Shown: one piece after another, positions 16,087 through 24,893 of the stretch
Layout: each line of letters opens with the position of its first letter
Numbering within the stretch: position 1 is the first letter of the stretch
Source: Oscillospiraceae bacterium
GTDB taxonomy: Bacteria > Bacillota > Clostridia > Oscillospirales > Oscillospiraceae
Reading direction: 5' to 3'
NCBI GenBank assembly: GCA_015067845.1
Contig: SVLT01000002.1
Coordinates: forward strand, 1 to 64,000
Length of the DNA: 64,000 nt
Translations under genes and position numbers: made by a program
The notes under the pieces: generated by a model
The model's database searches: none
The model's input: only the letters and a program-made list of their open reading frames with translations
Told to the model about the DNA's origin: nothing

Positions 16087-18072
16087 TTATCTCAATTCTT
16101 TATCCAGCCATTCATAGCGCTCCCAAAGGAAATCCTTCAGGCGCTGGACCATTTTTTCGTAGGTATCATACTGCTTGTGGCCGGAAGGCTGGCCGGGATG
16201 GGATTTTCCCAGCACGTCCCACACTTCAAAATTCATGTCCACGGAGGGGCCCATCAGGGCGGCCATGGTGTCGATGGAGGTCAGGGCCTTGTCCATCACG
16301 TCGTCCTTGATCTCATTCCACCGGGCGGCGAAACGGGCCATAAAGGCTTCGTCCTTGATGAGGTAATTCATCCAGGTGACCCCCACATACTCGCCGGCAG
16401 CGCCGATGGTGGCCCAATCGCCTTTTTTGTAGCGGTTGAAACTGCCGAAGGCCAGGTCAAAATCCCAGACCGGCCCCATAACCAGCTTGCCGTCGGCTTG
16501 CTTAATGAGGAAACAGCTTCGCCGGAAGCAGCAATCCAGGTTGTAGGTCAGCTCGTGGAGGATGACCCAATCGATGAGGCTGTCCACATCGATGTAGTCT
16601 TCGTAGTTGCTCAGGGTGACTACCGCGTTGTCTGCCGCCCGGACGTAGTCCATCAGGTAGGTCAGTTGTTCCCGGGTCAGCTCCGTTTCCGGGAATTTGA
16701 TGGCCGCAAATTTCAAGGTGCCGGCGTGGAAATAATCCTCGTTCAGCACATCGCCTGTATCGCTGCCGCCGATCTCCAGCAGATAGTCCGTATCCTCCGG
16801 ACCGGATCCTTCCTGCAGGGCGATCCGCTCGTCTTTGCCCTCCAACTGCTCGCTGAGGGTATAGATGCCCCGGTAGGAGCCGTTGACGAACACATCCACG
16901 GGGTACATGGAGGGGGTATAAGGAAGCCCCGCCAGCACGGCGCTCATCTGCATGGCCACATAGTTCTGGAGCAAGCTGCGGTCCAGGTAATTGGCCAGCA
17001 GGACCCAGTTTTTGGAGGAGGCCATGCCCAGCACCGATGTTTTGGTCTCAAAGCGGAGCTTATAGGGGGTCTTGTCGAAATTCCAGCTATAATGGCCCCG
17101 GCCCCGGATCAGCACTTCCCGGGTGGTCATGGACGGGAAACCGCCCTGAGCATTTTCGCTGTCGATGCGGATGGTGGCGTTCAGATATTTGGTCCGGGAA
17201 GTGACTTCCTTGCCGTCCTGGATCTCGATATAGATCACGGGCAGGTTGTAGGTCAGCCGATCGGCCCGCAGGCGGTATGTACGGGTTTGGCCGGCATCAT
17301 CGGTCAGGGTGTAATTCTGGGGTTGGGTCAGGTCCATGGTCTCCAGAGCGGTGGTACCGTCGCTGAAGGTCAGCAAAACCGCGGCGTTTTTCAGGAGCTT
17401 GTCCTCCACCAGGTAGGGCACCCACAGGTACAAGGTGTTGCCTTCCGGGGTAAACACCAGGGTCTCCTCCAGGCCCCGATTCCCCGCAGGGTCCAGCACC
17501 GCAGACACCAGCCGGTGGGTGCCGGTGCCGCCCAGGCCATACCTGGCCCGCAGGTCGGTGCCGTTGAAGGAGGCGGCATTGACGGCCTCCGCCTCCGTTT
17601 CCGGCAGAAGATAGGGCGATTCCGGCCAGGAAACATGGCAATTGGGGGTATCAAACCGCAGATCCAGCATGGAATCGTCCACGCCGGGCGCCAATTCCAC
17701 AGAGATTTGGCCTTCTGCGGCGGTCTCAAAGCATATGGGGGCCAGGCAGGTCACCGCCGCCTCCACAAAAAGGTCCACGGGCAAGGTGAAGATCACCGGC
17801 TCCTCCAGGGTCATCTCCCCCGTCAAATGCACATCGGTCCCCGGCGCCAGAGCGGGATCCTCCGCCAGGGTCCGCAATTCCTCCGCCGTTGCGGCGGTGC
17901 GGCGGGGCTCAGTGGGTTGGGTGGGATCCGTGGGTTCCGCAGGGGACGTGGTGGGTGCCGGAGCGGGTTGGGTAAGCGCCGTGGGCGGTTGGGTGGGTTC
18001 CGGTGTCACGGAGCAGGCGCAAAGGATCAGCGCCAGCGCCAGGCAGAGCAAACGTCGGACATTGCGGCCCAT
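16087..18072 (-). CDS. CotH-kinase-family lipoprotein
   Basis: A 661-residue predicted lipoprotein: a signal peptide with lipid-accepting C20, then a Pro/Thr-rich spacer to about residue 55, a beta-rich region, and a CotH domain at about 320-620 (KTPYKLRFETKTS, SKNWVLLANYLD, VDVFVNGSYRGIYTLSEQ, WDFDLAFGS). CotH proteins are atypical kinases; spore-coat CotH phosphorylates coat proteins, but many anaerobe members are surface lipoproteins with unknown targets. It is the first gene of a two-gene unit with asnA. The spacer resembles those of the DUF4886 lipoproteins a few kb away. Confidence 0.85.
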   Translation of the reverse strand: MGRNVRRLLCLALALILCACSVTPEPTQPPTALTQPAPAPTTSPAEPTDPTQPTEPRRTAATAEELRTLAEDPALAPGTDVHLTGEMTLEEPVIFTLPVDLFVEAAVTCLAPICFETAAEGQISVELAPGVDDSMLDLRFDTPNCHVSWPESPYLLPETEAEAVNAASFNGTDLRARYGLGGTGTHRLVSAVLDPAGNRGLEETLVFTPEGNTLYLWVPYLVEDKLLKNAAVLLTFSDGTTALETMDLTQPQNYTLTDDAGQTRTYRLRADRLTYNLPVIYIEIQDGKEVTSRTKYLNATIRIDSENAQGGFPSMTTREVLIRGRGHYSWNFDKTPYKLRFETKTSVLGMASSKNWVLLANYLDRSLLQNYVAMQMSAVLAGLPYTPSMYPVDVFVNGSYRGIYTLSEQLEGKDERIALQEGSGPEDTDYLLEIGGSDTGDVLNEDYFHAGTLKFAAIKFPETELTREQLTYLMDYVRAADNAVVTLSNYEDYIDVDSLIDWVILHELTYNLDCCFRRSCFLIKQADGKLVMGPVWDFDLAFGSFNRYKKGDWATIGAAGEYVGVTWMNYLIKDEAFMARFAARWNEIKDDVMDKALTSIDTMAALMGPSVDMNFEVWDVLGKSHPGQPSGHKQYDTYEKMVQRLKDFLWERYEWLDKELR

Positions 18073-18153
18073 ATCCGGACCCCCCTTTCATCATTTTGTC
18101 CCATTTTATCACAACGGCGTGTCGAAAGCAATCAAAATTCCGCAAAGATCAAG

Positions 18154-18180
18154 AAAAGCCACCCATCAGGATGGCTTTTT
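18154..18180 (-). terminator. Terminator-like hairpin after the GH106-like gene
   Basis: AAGCCACCC and GGATGGCTT pair with one mismatch around ATCA, with A/T runs outside. It lies 14 bp past the GH106-like stop codon on the minus strand. Confidence 0.6.
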
Positions 18181-18193
18181 CTGAAGTTCTCCG

Positions 18194-21028
18194 TCAAAGG
18201 TTCAGGCCGCAGGGCAGGGTGACCATTTCGTCGGTCCAATGCTCCCCGGTGGTCAGGAAATTCCGGGGGCCGCAGCCGGCGGTCCGGGCCGGCAATTGGT
18301 GCAGGGGGCCGAAAGTGTTTCGTCCCGTGAGGATCAGGTCGATCTCCACGGCGTCACAGGGATCCACTGCCACCTGATAGGGGGCCCAGGCCAGAAGCCG
18401 GCCATTGACCCGAAGGGCAGCAGCGTCCCCCAGGTCCGGCAGACGCAGCATGGCGCGGGCCTTTACCTTGTGGGGGAAGGTGTAAGTGACCGTACCGCCG
18501 TAATGGGGGAATCCCTGGCAGGTAATATCCCCCAGGTGGATCCGGGCGGGAAGTTGGTCGATAATGCCGCCGAAAACGCCGAAGGCCCCCAGGATATAGA
18601 TGGCCTCCAGGTCCTGGCGGCCGGTGAAGGTATCCCGGACCGTAACCACATTGCGGCCCTTCCGGATGTGGATGGGGGCCGTTTTGAAGCAGGGATCGGT
18701 CCACCATTGGTCCGTCAGGGTAACAGGCTGGCCGTTGATCTCCAAATGGCCCGTGGTCTCGGTGGCGATCTGCCCATGGCAATCGATCCGGGATTCGAAC
18801 TCATAGCGCAGTTCAAAATCAAAATAAGCCACCGGCTCTTTTTTCGCCATGTACCATGGCTGGGGCATTTCGCCGCCCCGGGCCGGCAGGCCGGCCGTTT
18901 CCCGGAGGCGGATGTCCGTTTTCAGCACATCACCGGTGATCTCCCGGCCGTCAAAGCGGCAGGTGACCCGGTCCACCACCAGCACATTGGGTTCGCTGAG
19001 GCTATAACGGAAGGTGTCCGGCAACCGCAGGGTCGGCAATTCTTCCCGGGGACGTACTGCCCGCTCCGGGCCGCCCAGGACCAAAAGGCGCATCTGGCCC
19101 GGCGCCAGGGTGATTTCTTCCGTCCGCTCCAAACCGAAGACCGCGCCGGTTTCCGGGTCCCACTCTTCCACAAATCCCCGGGGCAAACGCCAGGGGGCAG
19201 AGATGGACGCCTTGGCATCCGTATTCAGGATCATGGCAAAATACCGTCCGTCCTCCCCTTTTCGCAGGGACGTCAGGATCTTTTCATGCTCCACGGTCAG
19301 GACACGGTCTGCCAGAATTTCTGCCATGGTGCCGTTGCCCAGGTGGACCGCCGCCGGTTGGGCATCCACATAGCCGGGCAGGTCCTCATAGACCATGACC
19401 CGTCCGCCGTTGGCCTGGAACTGTTCCAAGATCTTCACGGTGGTACTGCGGATGGTCCGCATTTTGGGAATAACGACCTTCTTGTAGCAGGCGCGGCCCA
19501 GGATCAGGGTGTCCCCCTCCACACGGGCCAGCCGGGAGATCATTTCTTCGTCGCCGTAGTCATATTCCACGTTATTGCCCACCAGGAATTGGGCCAGATT
19601 CCGATAGGATCTCTCCAGCTCCAGGCAGGCGCGGTCCTGGGTCACCAGCCAGCGGGCCCAGCCGGGATAATAGCCGCACCACATACTTTCCACAGGGTTC
19701 AGCACCAGCACATCCCCCACCGGCGCGCCCTGGGACATAAACACCCCCAGCCGGGCAAAATAGTCCTCCAAATGCTTATACGCCCGGTACCAGCCCGACT
19801 GGAAGGAGATACTGGCGGGGTAATCCCGTTTGCATTCGCCGGCCATGGTGTACCAGCTCAGGTGGGGGCAGCGGAGATTGACGCCCAGCAGGGCCTGCCA
19901 ATCGCCGATCCGCTTGTAATCCTCCAGGGTCATCTGCCAGCCGGACACGCCGTACATCTCGGAAAGGATCCATGCCTTGCCGCATTGACGGGCCACAGAG
20001 GCCACCTGCTTGACGATATTGAAATTGACGTTGGAATTGCCCAGCAGGTCCACACCGGGGTAATCCATATGCTCATAACAGCGCATCAGCGATCCGGTCA
20101 TCAACGTTTGGGCCGCCAGGGTGTCCTCATGGAGCATATGGCCGGTATAGATCATGCCGTGACGGCGGCACCACCGGCTGATGGGGATCACATAGTTCTC
20201 CAAAAACAGCCGCTGGAGGGTCTCGCAATAATGCCACTTCACCTGGGACACCGGCGCCCCTTCCTCCAGGAAAAAGAGGGCCGGCAGGCGGTCCCGCAGA
20301 TCATAACCCCAATCCCGGAGAAACCGGTCAAACAGTTCGTCCGTATAGGGGACGCAATTGGTCAGTTGCAGTCCTTCCCGGTGAACGTCCACCAGCAGCT
20401 CTCCCCGGTGGGGTTCGTCCGTAAAAACGCCCCGGATGGAGGTGCCGATCCGTGATCCGCATTGGCGGACGTACGCGCGGTGGGTGCTGTCCAAAAATGC
20501 TTCCGTCGCCTGGCGGTTCATGGTGTCCAGATAGGCGCCGCCGTTATAGTTGGAATGCTCCGGCCGGGTAATGATCTCAAACCACACCGTTTCCTCCGGG
20601 GATCCCTGGGCACCGGGCCGCACATCATAGATGTTCTTCCCTTCCACTCTGCCGGTGAAACAGCCGATGACCCGGGCATCCGGCCGCACCGGCCCCCGGT
20701 TCATGCGAATGTGCTTCATGCGGTAGGCCGGATCTTGGGTAACCAGGCCGCCGGCAGGGCCGGAGGGCCAGCGGTCCTCATCGTAGATCCAGTTCTCCAT
20801 GCCCTTGGCGCTGCCGTAATCGGCGCAGGCATTGATCAGCCGGAACCATTCCTCTCCCAGGTATTCCGTTTTTAAACCCACCCGGGAATGCATAAAATAG
20901 CCGCCGAAGCCCATTTCCCCAAAGGCATCGATCTGCCGTTTCAGTTCTTCTTCCTGCAACTCGCCGTTCCATGCCCAAAACGGTTTTGCCCGGTAGGCAT
21001 TGGTAGGGTTCAAAAATAAACGCTCCAT
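18194..21028 (-). CDS. GH106-like glycoside hydrolase (alpha-L-rhamnosidase-type)
   Basis: A 944-residue protein without a signal peptide. The N-terminus has the conserved pattern of GH106-type enzymes: NPTNAYRAKPFWAWNGEL, GFGGYFMHSRVGL, and YDEDRWPSGPAGG. A long alpha/beta-barrel region is followed by beta-sandwich domains near the C-terminus (about 690-940). The likely role is removal of rhamnose or a related sugar from a glycan in the cytosol; specificity is not certain. It lies downstream of the three DUF4886 lipoproteins on the same strand, separated by 184 bp with a strong dyad, so it may be separately transcribed. Confidence 0.75.
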   Translation of the reverse strand: MERLFLNPTNAYRAKPFWAWNGELQEEELKRQIDAFGEMGFGGYFMHSRVGLKTEYLGEEWFRLINACADYGSAKGMENWIYDEDRWPSGPAGGLVTQDPAYRMKHIRMNRGPVRPDARVIGCFTGRVEGKNIYDVRPGAQGSPEETVWFEIITRPEHSNYNGGAYLDTMNRQATEAFLDSTHRAYVRQCGSRIGTSIRGVFTDEPHRGELLVDVHREGLQLTNCVPYTDELFDRFLRDWGYDLRDRLPALFFLEEGAPVSQVKWHYCETLQRLFLENYVIPISRWCRRHGMIYTGHMLHEDTLAAQTLMTGSLMRCYEHMDYPGVDLLGNSNVNFNIVKQVASVARQCGKAWILSEMYGVSGWQMTLEDYKRIGDWQALLGVNLRCPHLSWYTMAGECKRDYPASISFQSGWYRAYKHLEDYFARLGVFMSQGAPVGDVLVLNPVESMWCGYYPGWARWLVTQDRACLELERSYRNLAQFLVGNNVEYDYGDEEMISRLARVEGDTLILGRACYKKVVIPKMRTIRSTTVKILEQFQANGGRVMVYEDLPGYVDAQPAAVHLGNGTMAEILADRVLTVEHEKILTSLRKGEDGRYFAMILNTDAKASISAPWRLPRGFVEEWDPETGAVFGLERTEEITLAPGQMRLLVLGGPERAVRPREELPTLRLPDTFRYSLSEPNVLVVDRVTCRFDGREITGDVLKTDIRLRETAGLPARGGEMPQPWYMAKKEPVAYFDFELRYEFESRIDCHGQIATETTGHLEINGQPVTLTDQWWTDPCFKTAPIHIRKGRNVVTVRDTFTGRQDLEAIYILGAFGVFGGIIDQLPARIHLGDITCQGFPHYGGTVTYTFPHKVKARAMLRLPDLGDAAALRVNGRLLAWAPYQVAVDPCDAVEIDLILTGRNTFGPLHQLPARTAGCGPRNFLTTGEHWTDEMVTLPCGLNL

Positions 21029-21140
21029 ACGGATTCCGCCCTTTCGCAGTTTTTGTCAGTTTATCACAGATCCAGCCATAATGCAACAACCGGGCCGCAT
21101 AAAGATCCCCCTGGCCTTTCTGCGCCGGTGAAACGATTCA

Positions 21141-21168
21141 ACCGCCGCACCGGGTTCGGTGCGGCGGT
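21141..21168 (-). terminator. Strong hairpin after the DUF4886 cluster
   Basis: A perfect 12-bp stem, ACCGCCGCACCG and CGGTGCGGCGGT, around GGTT. The tail on the minus strand is only mildly T-rich. It probably ends transcription of the three-lipoprotein operon. Confidence 0.6.
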
Positions 21169-21212
21169 CGTTGTTGGATCGGTGATGGGTGCAAACGCCC
21201 ATTTTGCGGTCA

Positions 21213-22157
21213 TTACGGGCGAGTGCCTTCGGTGATCTTGGATTGGGTCACATTGTAAGGATCCGCCACCGCGTTTACCGCCGCTTCCCGGGCCGCTGCC
21301 AGCATATCCTCGCTGATCTGCGCCGGGGCCGGATTGTAAGTAATGTCATCCACCGGATTTCCGGTGATGGCGGCATACCAGGTCAGGGCGGCAATATACC
21401 GGCCGATATACAGGTCCAGGTGGAAGCCGTCCCGGGTCAGGGTATCCCCCAGGAAGGAGGTCCGGGCATTCTGGATGGCGGTACCGGCAGGGATCACGAA
21501 GGTGATCTCCGAATGCGACAGCACACAGCGCTGCACACAATCCACGATCATACTGTACATTTTCTGCTGATCCTTGTCGTAGCTGGGGAAGGCTCCTTCA
21601 TTGTAATCCTGCTGGTAGGCCCAGGTCATGTGCCACACCAGCTTGGCATCCGGGTTCCGCTCCCTGACATAGGCGATAAGCTGGGGCAGAGAATCTTCAT
21701 AGGTGTAGTCCATGCCGCTGGAACCGGAGGATTGCTGCATGGTGATGTAATCCCAATTCTCATCCGCCAGTGCCTGGGCAACAGTATAGCCATCGGTCAC
21801 TTCCCATGTGCCGGTGGTGTTTTTATAGTAGCTGTACTCAGGACTGTCATTGGTCGCGAATTTCAGATGCCGGCCCAGGGATGCGCCGCCGTTGTAGAGA
21901 TTTCCCAGGACGAGCTTTGTTTGGCCGCCCTCTTCCATGATCTGATACAGATACTCCATAGCATCTATGGAAAAACTGCCGCCGATGGCCAGGATCTTTA
22001 AGGTATCATCCTCCTGCGGGGTCGTTGCCGCCGGTTCCGGCAGCGTAGGCGTTTGTTCCGTCGGCGGCGCTGTGGGCTGGGGCGCAGCAGGGCCGCAGCC
22101 GGCCATCAGCATGGCGCCGCAAAGGAACAGTATACAAATTCGGCACGACAATCTCAT
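21213..22157 (-). CDS. DUF4886-type SGNH-like lipoprotein, copy 1
   Basis: A 314-residue lipoprotein with the lipid-accepting C21 in LMAGC and a Pro/Thr-rich tether to about residue 50. The SGNH-like block I reads ILAIGGSFSIDAMEYLYQI, with the candidate nucleophile serine; later blocks are WDYITMQQSSGSSG and the C-terminal GDTLTRDGFHLD carrying an Asp-x-x-His pair. Members may be carbohydrate or lipid esterases; the substrate is unknown. Three ATGs follow GGAGG, and the third (7-base spacing) is taken as the start. It is the last of three tandem copies and the most diverged, with GGS where copy 3 has GNS. Confidence 0.8.
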   Translation of the reverse strand: MRLSCRICILFLCGAMLMAGCGPAAPQPTAPPTEQTPTLPEPAATTPQEDDTLKILAIGGSFSIDAMEYLYQIMEEGGQTKLVLGNLYNGGASLGRHLKFATNDSPEYSYYKNTTGTWEVTDGYTVAQALADENWDYITMQQSSGSSGMDYTYEDSLPQLIAYVRERNPDAKLVWHMTWAYQQDYNEGAFPSYDKDQQKMYSMIVDCVQRCVLSHSEITFVIPAGTAIQNARTSFLGDTLTRDGFHLDLYIGRYIAALTWYAAITGNPVDDITYNPAPAQISEDMLAAAREAAVNAVADPYNVTQSKITEGTRP

Positions 22158-22184
22158 CATCATTCCTCCGTGCAACGGCCCCAA

Positions 22185-23150
22185 TCATTCCGTACGAGCG
22201 CCTTCGGTGATCCCGGATTGAGTCACATTGTAAGGATCGGCCACCGCGTTTTCCGCCGCTTCCTTGGCCACGGCGATCATATCGTCGCTGATCTGCAGCT
22301 TGGCCGGGTTGAAATCAATATCCGCCACGGGCGAATGGGTGATGGCGGCATACCAGGCCATGGCGGCGATGTAGCGGCCGATCTGCTTATCCAGATGGAA
22401 GCCATCCCGGGTCAGGGTATCCCCCAGGAAGGAGGTCCGGGCATTCTGGATGGCGGTGCCGGCGGGGATCACAAAGCTGATCCGCTCATCGGGCAGAATG
22501 CAGGTCTTGACGCAATCCACGATTTGGCCGTACATCTTCATCTGGTCCTGATCATAACGGGCAAAATCCTCGTGGGTGCTGTCTGCCTGGTAGGCCCAGG
22601 TCATGTGCCACACCAGCTTGGCGGTGGAATTGATGCCGCGGACGTAGTCGATCAGGGCACTCAGGTCCTCTTCATAGCTGTCTGCGATGCCGCTGAGGCC
22701 GGAGACCTGCTGCAGGGTGATGTAATCCCACTCTTCTTCCGCCAGGGCATCGGACATTTTGTATTCCTTGGTCGTGCTCCAGTAACCGTCGGCGTTTTTG
22801 TAGAAATCGTATGCGCCAGCGTCATTCCGGGCCGCTTCCAAATGCTGCGCCAGGGTGCCGCCGCCATAGAACAGGTTGCCCAGGACGATCTCTTCCACGC
22901 CGGCATCCTCGGCGATCTGGTACAGATACTGCATGGCATCCATGGAGAAACTGCCGCCGATGGCCAGGATCTTCAGGGATTTCGGGGGTGCTTCGGTCAG
23001 CACGGAGGTGGGTTCCGGCTCCGTAGGGAGTACCGTGGGGTCTGCGGGGTCCGTGGGGCCGTTGGTGGGCTGGGTGGCCGCCGGGGTACAGCCGGCCATC
23101 AAAAACGCGGCGCAGAAGCAGAGCGCGCAAATCTTTTTCAGTACCTTCAT
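22185..23150 (-). CDS. DUF4886-type SGNH-like lipoprotein, copy 2
   Basis: A 321-residue paralogue of its neighbours. Signal peptide with lipobox LMAGC (C21), a tether rich in Pro, Thr and Asp, then ILAIGGSFSMDAMQYLYQI, WDYITLQQVSGLSG and GDTLTRDGFHLD. Like copy 1 it has GGS rather than GNS in block I, which may change the oxyanion hole. The last 60 or so residues are nearly identical to copy 3, a sign of recent duplication or gene conversion. It starts 20 bp after copy 3 ends. Confidence 0.8.
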   Translation of the reverse strand: MKVLKKICALCFCAAFLMAGCTPAATQPTNGPTDPADPTVLPTEPEPTSVLTEAPPKSLKILAIGGSFSMDAMQYLYQIAEDAGVEEIVLGNLFYGGGTLAQHLEAARNDAGAYDFYKNADGYWSTTKEYKMSDALAEEEWDYITLQQVSGLSGIADSYEEDLSALIDYVRGINSTAKLVWHMTWAYQADSTHEDFARYDQDQMKMYGQIVDCVKTCILPDERISFVIPAGTAIQNARTSFLGDTLTRDGFHLDKQIGRYIAAMAWYAAITHSPVADIDFNPAKLQISDDMIAVAKEAAENAVADPYNVTQSGITEGARTE

Positions 23151-23170
23151 CACAATTCCTCCCCTGCTGA

Positions 23171-24139
23171 TCATTCCGGCCGATTGCCTTCGGTGAGTCT
23201 GGACTGGGTCACGTTGTAGGGATCCGCCACCGCGTTTTCCGCCGCTTCCTTGGCCACGGCGATCATATCGTCGCTGATCTGCAGCGCGGCGGGATTGAAA
23301 TCAATATCCGCCACGGAAGAACGGGTAATAGCGGCATACCAAGCCATGCCGGCAACATAGCGGCCGATCTGCTTGTCCAGGTGGAAGCCGTCCCTGGTCA
23401 GGGTGTCTCCCAGGAAGGAGGTTCGGGCATTCTGGATGGCGGTGCCGGCAGGAATCACGAAGCTGATCCGCTCGTCCGGCACAACGAAGGTCTTGACGCA
23501 ATCCACGATCTGGCCGTACATCTTGCTCTGGTCACTGTCGTAGCGGGGGAATTCCTCATGGGTGCTGTCTGCCTGGTAGGCCCAGGTCATGTGCCAAACC
23601 AACTGCGCGGAAGTGTTGAATCCGCGGACATAGTCGACAAGGGCCCCCAGATCCTCTTCGTAAGTAGCGGCAATGCCGCTGAGTCCGGAGCTTTGCTGCA
23701 TGGTAATGTAGTCCCATTCCTCGTCCACCAGGGCATCGGACAGCTTGTATTCCTTGGTCATGCCCCAGTAGCCGTCGGTATTTTTGTAATAATCATAAGC
23801 GCCGGTGTCGTTGTTGGCAAAATCCAGGTGTTGGCTGAGACTGCAGCCGCCCACATACAGATTGCCCAGGACGATCTCCTCCACGCCGGCATCCTCAGCG
23901 ATCTGGTACAGATACTGCATGGCATCGATGGAAAAGCTGTTGCCGATGGCCAGGATCTTCAGGGATTTCGGAGGCGCTTCTGTCAGCACGGAAGTGGGCG
24001 CCGGTTCCGTGGGGGGTACCGTAGGGTCTGTGGGGTCCGTGGGGCCGTTGGTGGGCTGGGTGGCCGCCGGGATACAGCCGGCCATCAAAAATGCGGCGCA
24101 AAAACAAATACTGCACAGTTTTTTCAACAATTTCATCAT
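23171..24139 (-). CDS. DUF4886-type SGNH-like lipoprotein, copy 3
   Basis: A 322-residue lipoprotein with lipobox LMAGC (C22), first gene of the trio. Block I reads ILAIGNSFSIDAMQYLYQI, the more canonical GNS form, followed by WDYITMQQSSGLSG and GDTLTRDGFHLD. AGGAGG precedes two adjacent ATGs; the first (24139) is used. A perfect TTGACA, a 17-bp spacer and CATAAT lie upstream. It is probably anchored outside the cytoplasmic membrane, facing the wall, and may de-esterify glycans. Activity is inferred only from the fold-level motifs. Confidence 0.82.
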   Translation of the reverse strand: MMKLLKKLCSICFCAAFLMAGCIPAATQPTNGPTDPTDPTVPPTEPAPTSVLTEAPPKSLKILAIGNSFSIDAMQYLYQIAEDAGVEEIVLGNLYVGGCSLSQHLDFANNDTGAYDYYKNTDGYWGMTKEYKLSDALVDEEWDYITMQQSSGLSGIAATYEEDLGALVDYVRGFNTSAQLVWHMTWAYQADSTHEEFPRYDSDQSKMYGQIVDCVKTFVVPDERISFVIPAGTAIQNARTSFLGDTLTRDGFHLDKQIGRYVAGMAWYAAITRSSVADIDFNPAALQISDDMIAVAKEAAENAVADPYNVTQSRLTEGNRPE

Positions 24140-24188
24140 CGCTCCTCCTTGATCATTGGTAACGGGGACAATGCCCCTCCTATTGTTT

Positions 24189-24217
24189 ATTATGGAAGAA
24201 AATTCCGTCAATGTCAA
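24189..24217 (-). promoter_or_regulatory. Promoter of the DUF4886 lipoprotein operon
   Basis: Minus-strand TTGACA, 17-bp spacer, CATAAT, ending 50 bp before the first start codon. The -35 region contains a direct repeat of TTGAC. Confidence 0.7.
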
Positions 24218-24288
24218 TGAGAATAGTTAGAATCTTTCCGTCAAAAGACAGCAGATTCTACAATTTCAGGCGTCGCACATTAGAATAC

Positions 24289-24396
24289 GATCGTAGGAAC
24301 GGGCATTGCCCGGCCGCAAGGCCGACATACGGGCGATTCATGGATCGCCCCTACGATGATGCCGTCCCCCTTGCCTCCCCTCATTGAGGGAGATGT
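24289..24396. repeat. Intergenic palindromic repeat element
   Basis: The outer arms ATCGTAGG and CCTACGAT enclose short palindromes such as CGGGCATTGCCCG, GGCCGCAAGGCC and GGGCGAT/ATCGCCC, followed by CCCCCTTGCCTCCCCTC and TTGAGGG. The last motif recurs near 8245-8275 in the opposite orientation. Intergenic elements of this look are common in Oscillospiraceae-type genomes. The rest of 24218-24504 holds nothing else I recognise. Confidence 0.6.
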
Positions 24397-24504
24397 ATTT
24401 CACCCACGATTGATCCTCAAAGCGCACCAAGCCAAATCAACATTCCGGAGTTTATAACTCTGAATCCCCAATATCCCCTTCCTCTGTGCCACAATGCGCA
24501 CGAG

Positions 24505-24732
24505 GTGATCAATACGGACCAGAAACAATGCAAAAACTGTCAATATTATCTACAACACTACACCTTCGATCGGCGGAAGATCTTTCTTGTTTATTGCGGG
24601 CACTGTACCCACTACTTCGTCGCCGGGGCGCACCGGGAAACGGCATTCGTCAACAACGAATATCTCAGCAAGGAACTTCTGCAGTATATGCTGCAGTTGG
24701 AATTGCTGTTGGAAATCAAGGAAAGCGGATAA
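24505..24732 (+). CDS. Small protein with two CxxC pairs
   Basis: A 75-residue protein starting with GTG. The layout CKNCQYYLQHY, about 18 residues, then CGHCTHYF suggests one zinc-ribbon knuckle. The C-terminal half is an amphipathic helix (YLSKELLQYMLQLELLLE). I do not recognise a function. A short GAG-type ribosome site is the weak point. A hairpin follows at 24852-24888. It is isolated between the repeat element and the AP2-domain gene. Confidence 0.55.
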   Translation: MINTDQKQCKNCQYYLQHYTFDRRKIFLVYCGHCTHYFVAGAHRETAFVNNEYLSKELLQYMLQLELLLEIKESG

Positions 24733-24851
24733 GGGATTCGTATTATACAATGTGCGCGCACCGATGCCGCCCTTTTCGAATCCCGATCCTTATTTTCCGC
24801 AAAAACAAAAACCCCAATATGACAATCACAATGTGCGGATATTAAAGAAGG

Positions 24852-24888
24852 GCCCCGTTGCAGCAAGACACCAGCAAAGCAACGGGGC
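24852..24888. terminator. Terminator-like hairpin between converging genes
   Basis: A perfect 10-bp stem GCCCCGTTGC / GCAACGGGGC with a 17-base loop. It is followed by a T-rich tail on the plus strand and a weaker one on the minus strand, so it may serve both converging genes. Confidence 0.6.
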
Positions 24889-24893
24889 GCATT

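Noticed and set aside
15109-18222. 1037-codon open frame on the plus strand across asnA and the CotH gene
   Set aside because: It is antisense to two well-supported genes, has repetitive Gly/His-rich translation typical of GC-rich shadow frames, and no ribosome site or family match.
18239-20455. 738-codon plus-strand frame opposite the GH106-like gene
   Set aside because: Shadow frame caused by GC-rich third codon positions on the real strand.
24486-24845. 119-codon plus-strand frame overlapping the small CxxC protein
   Set aside because: The overlapping 75-residue frame has the structured cysteine pattern; this one lacks any and has atypical composition.
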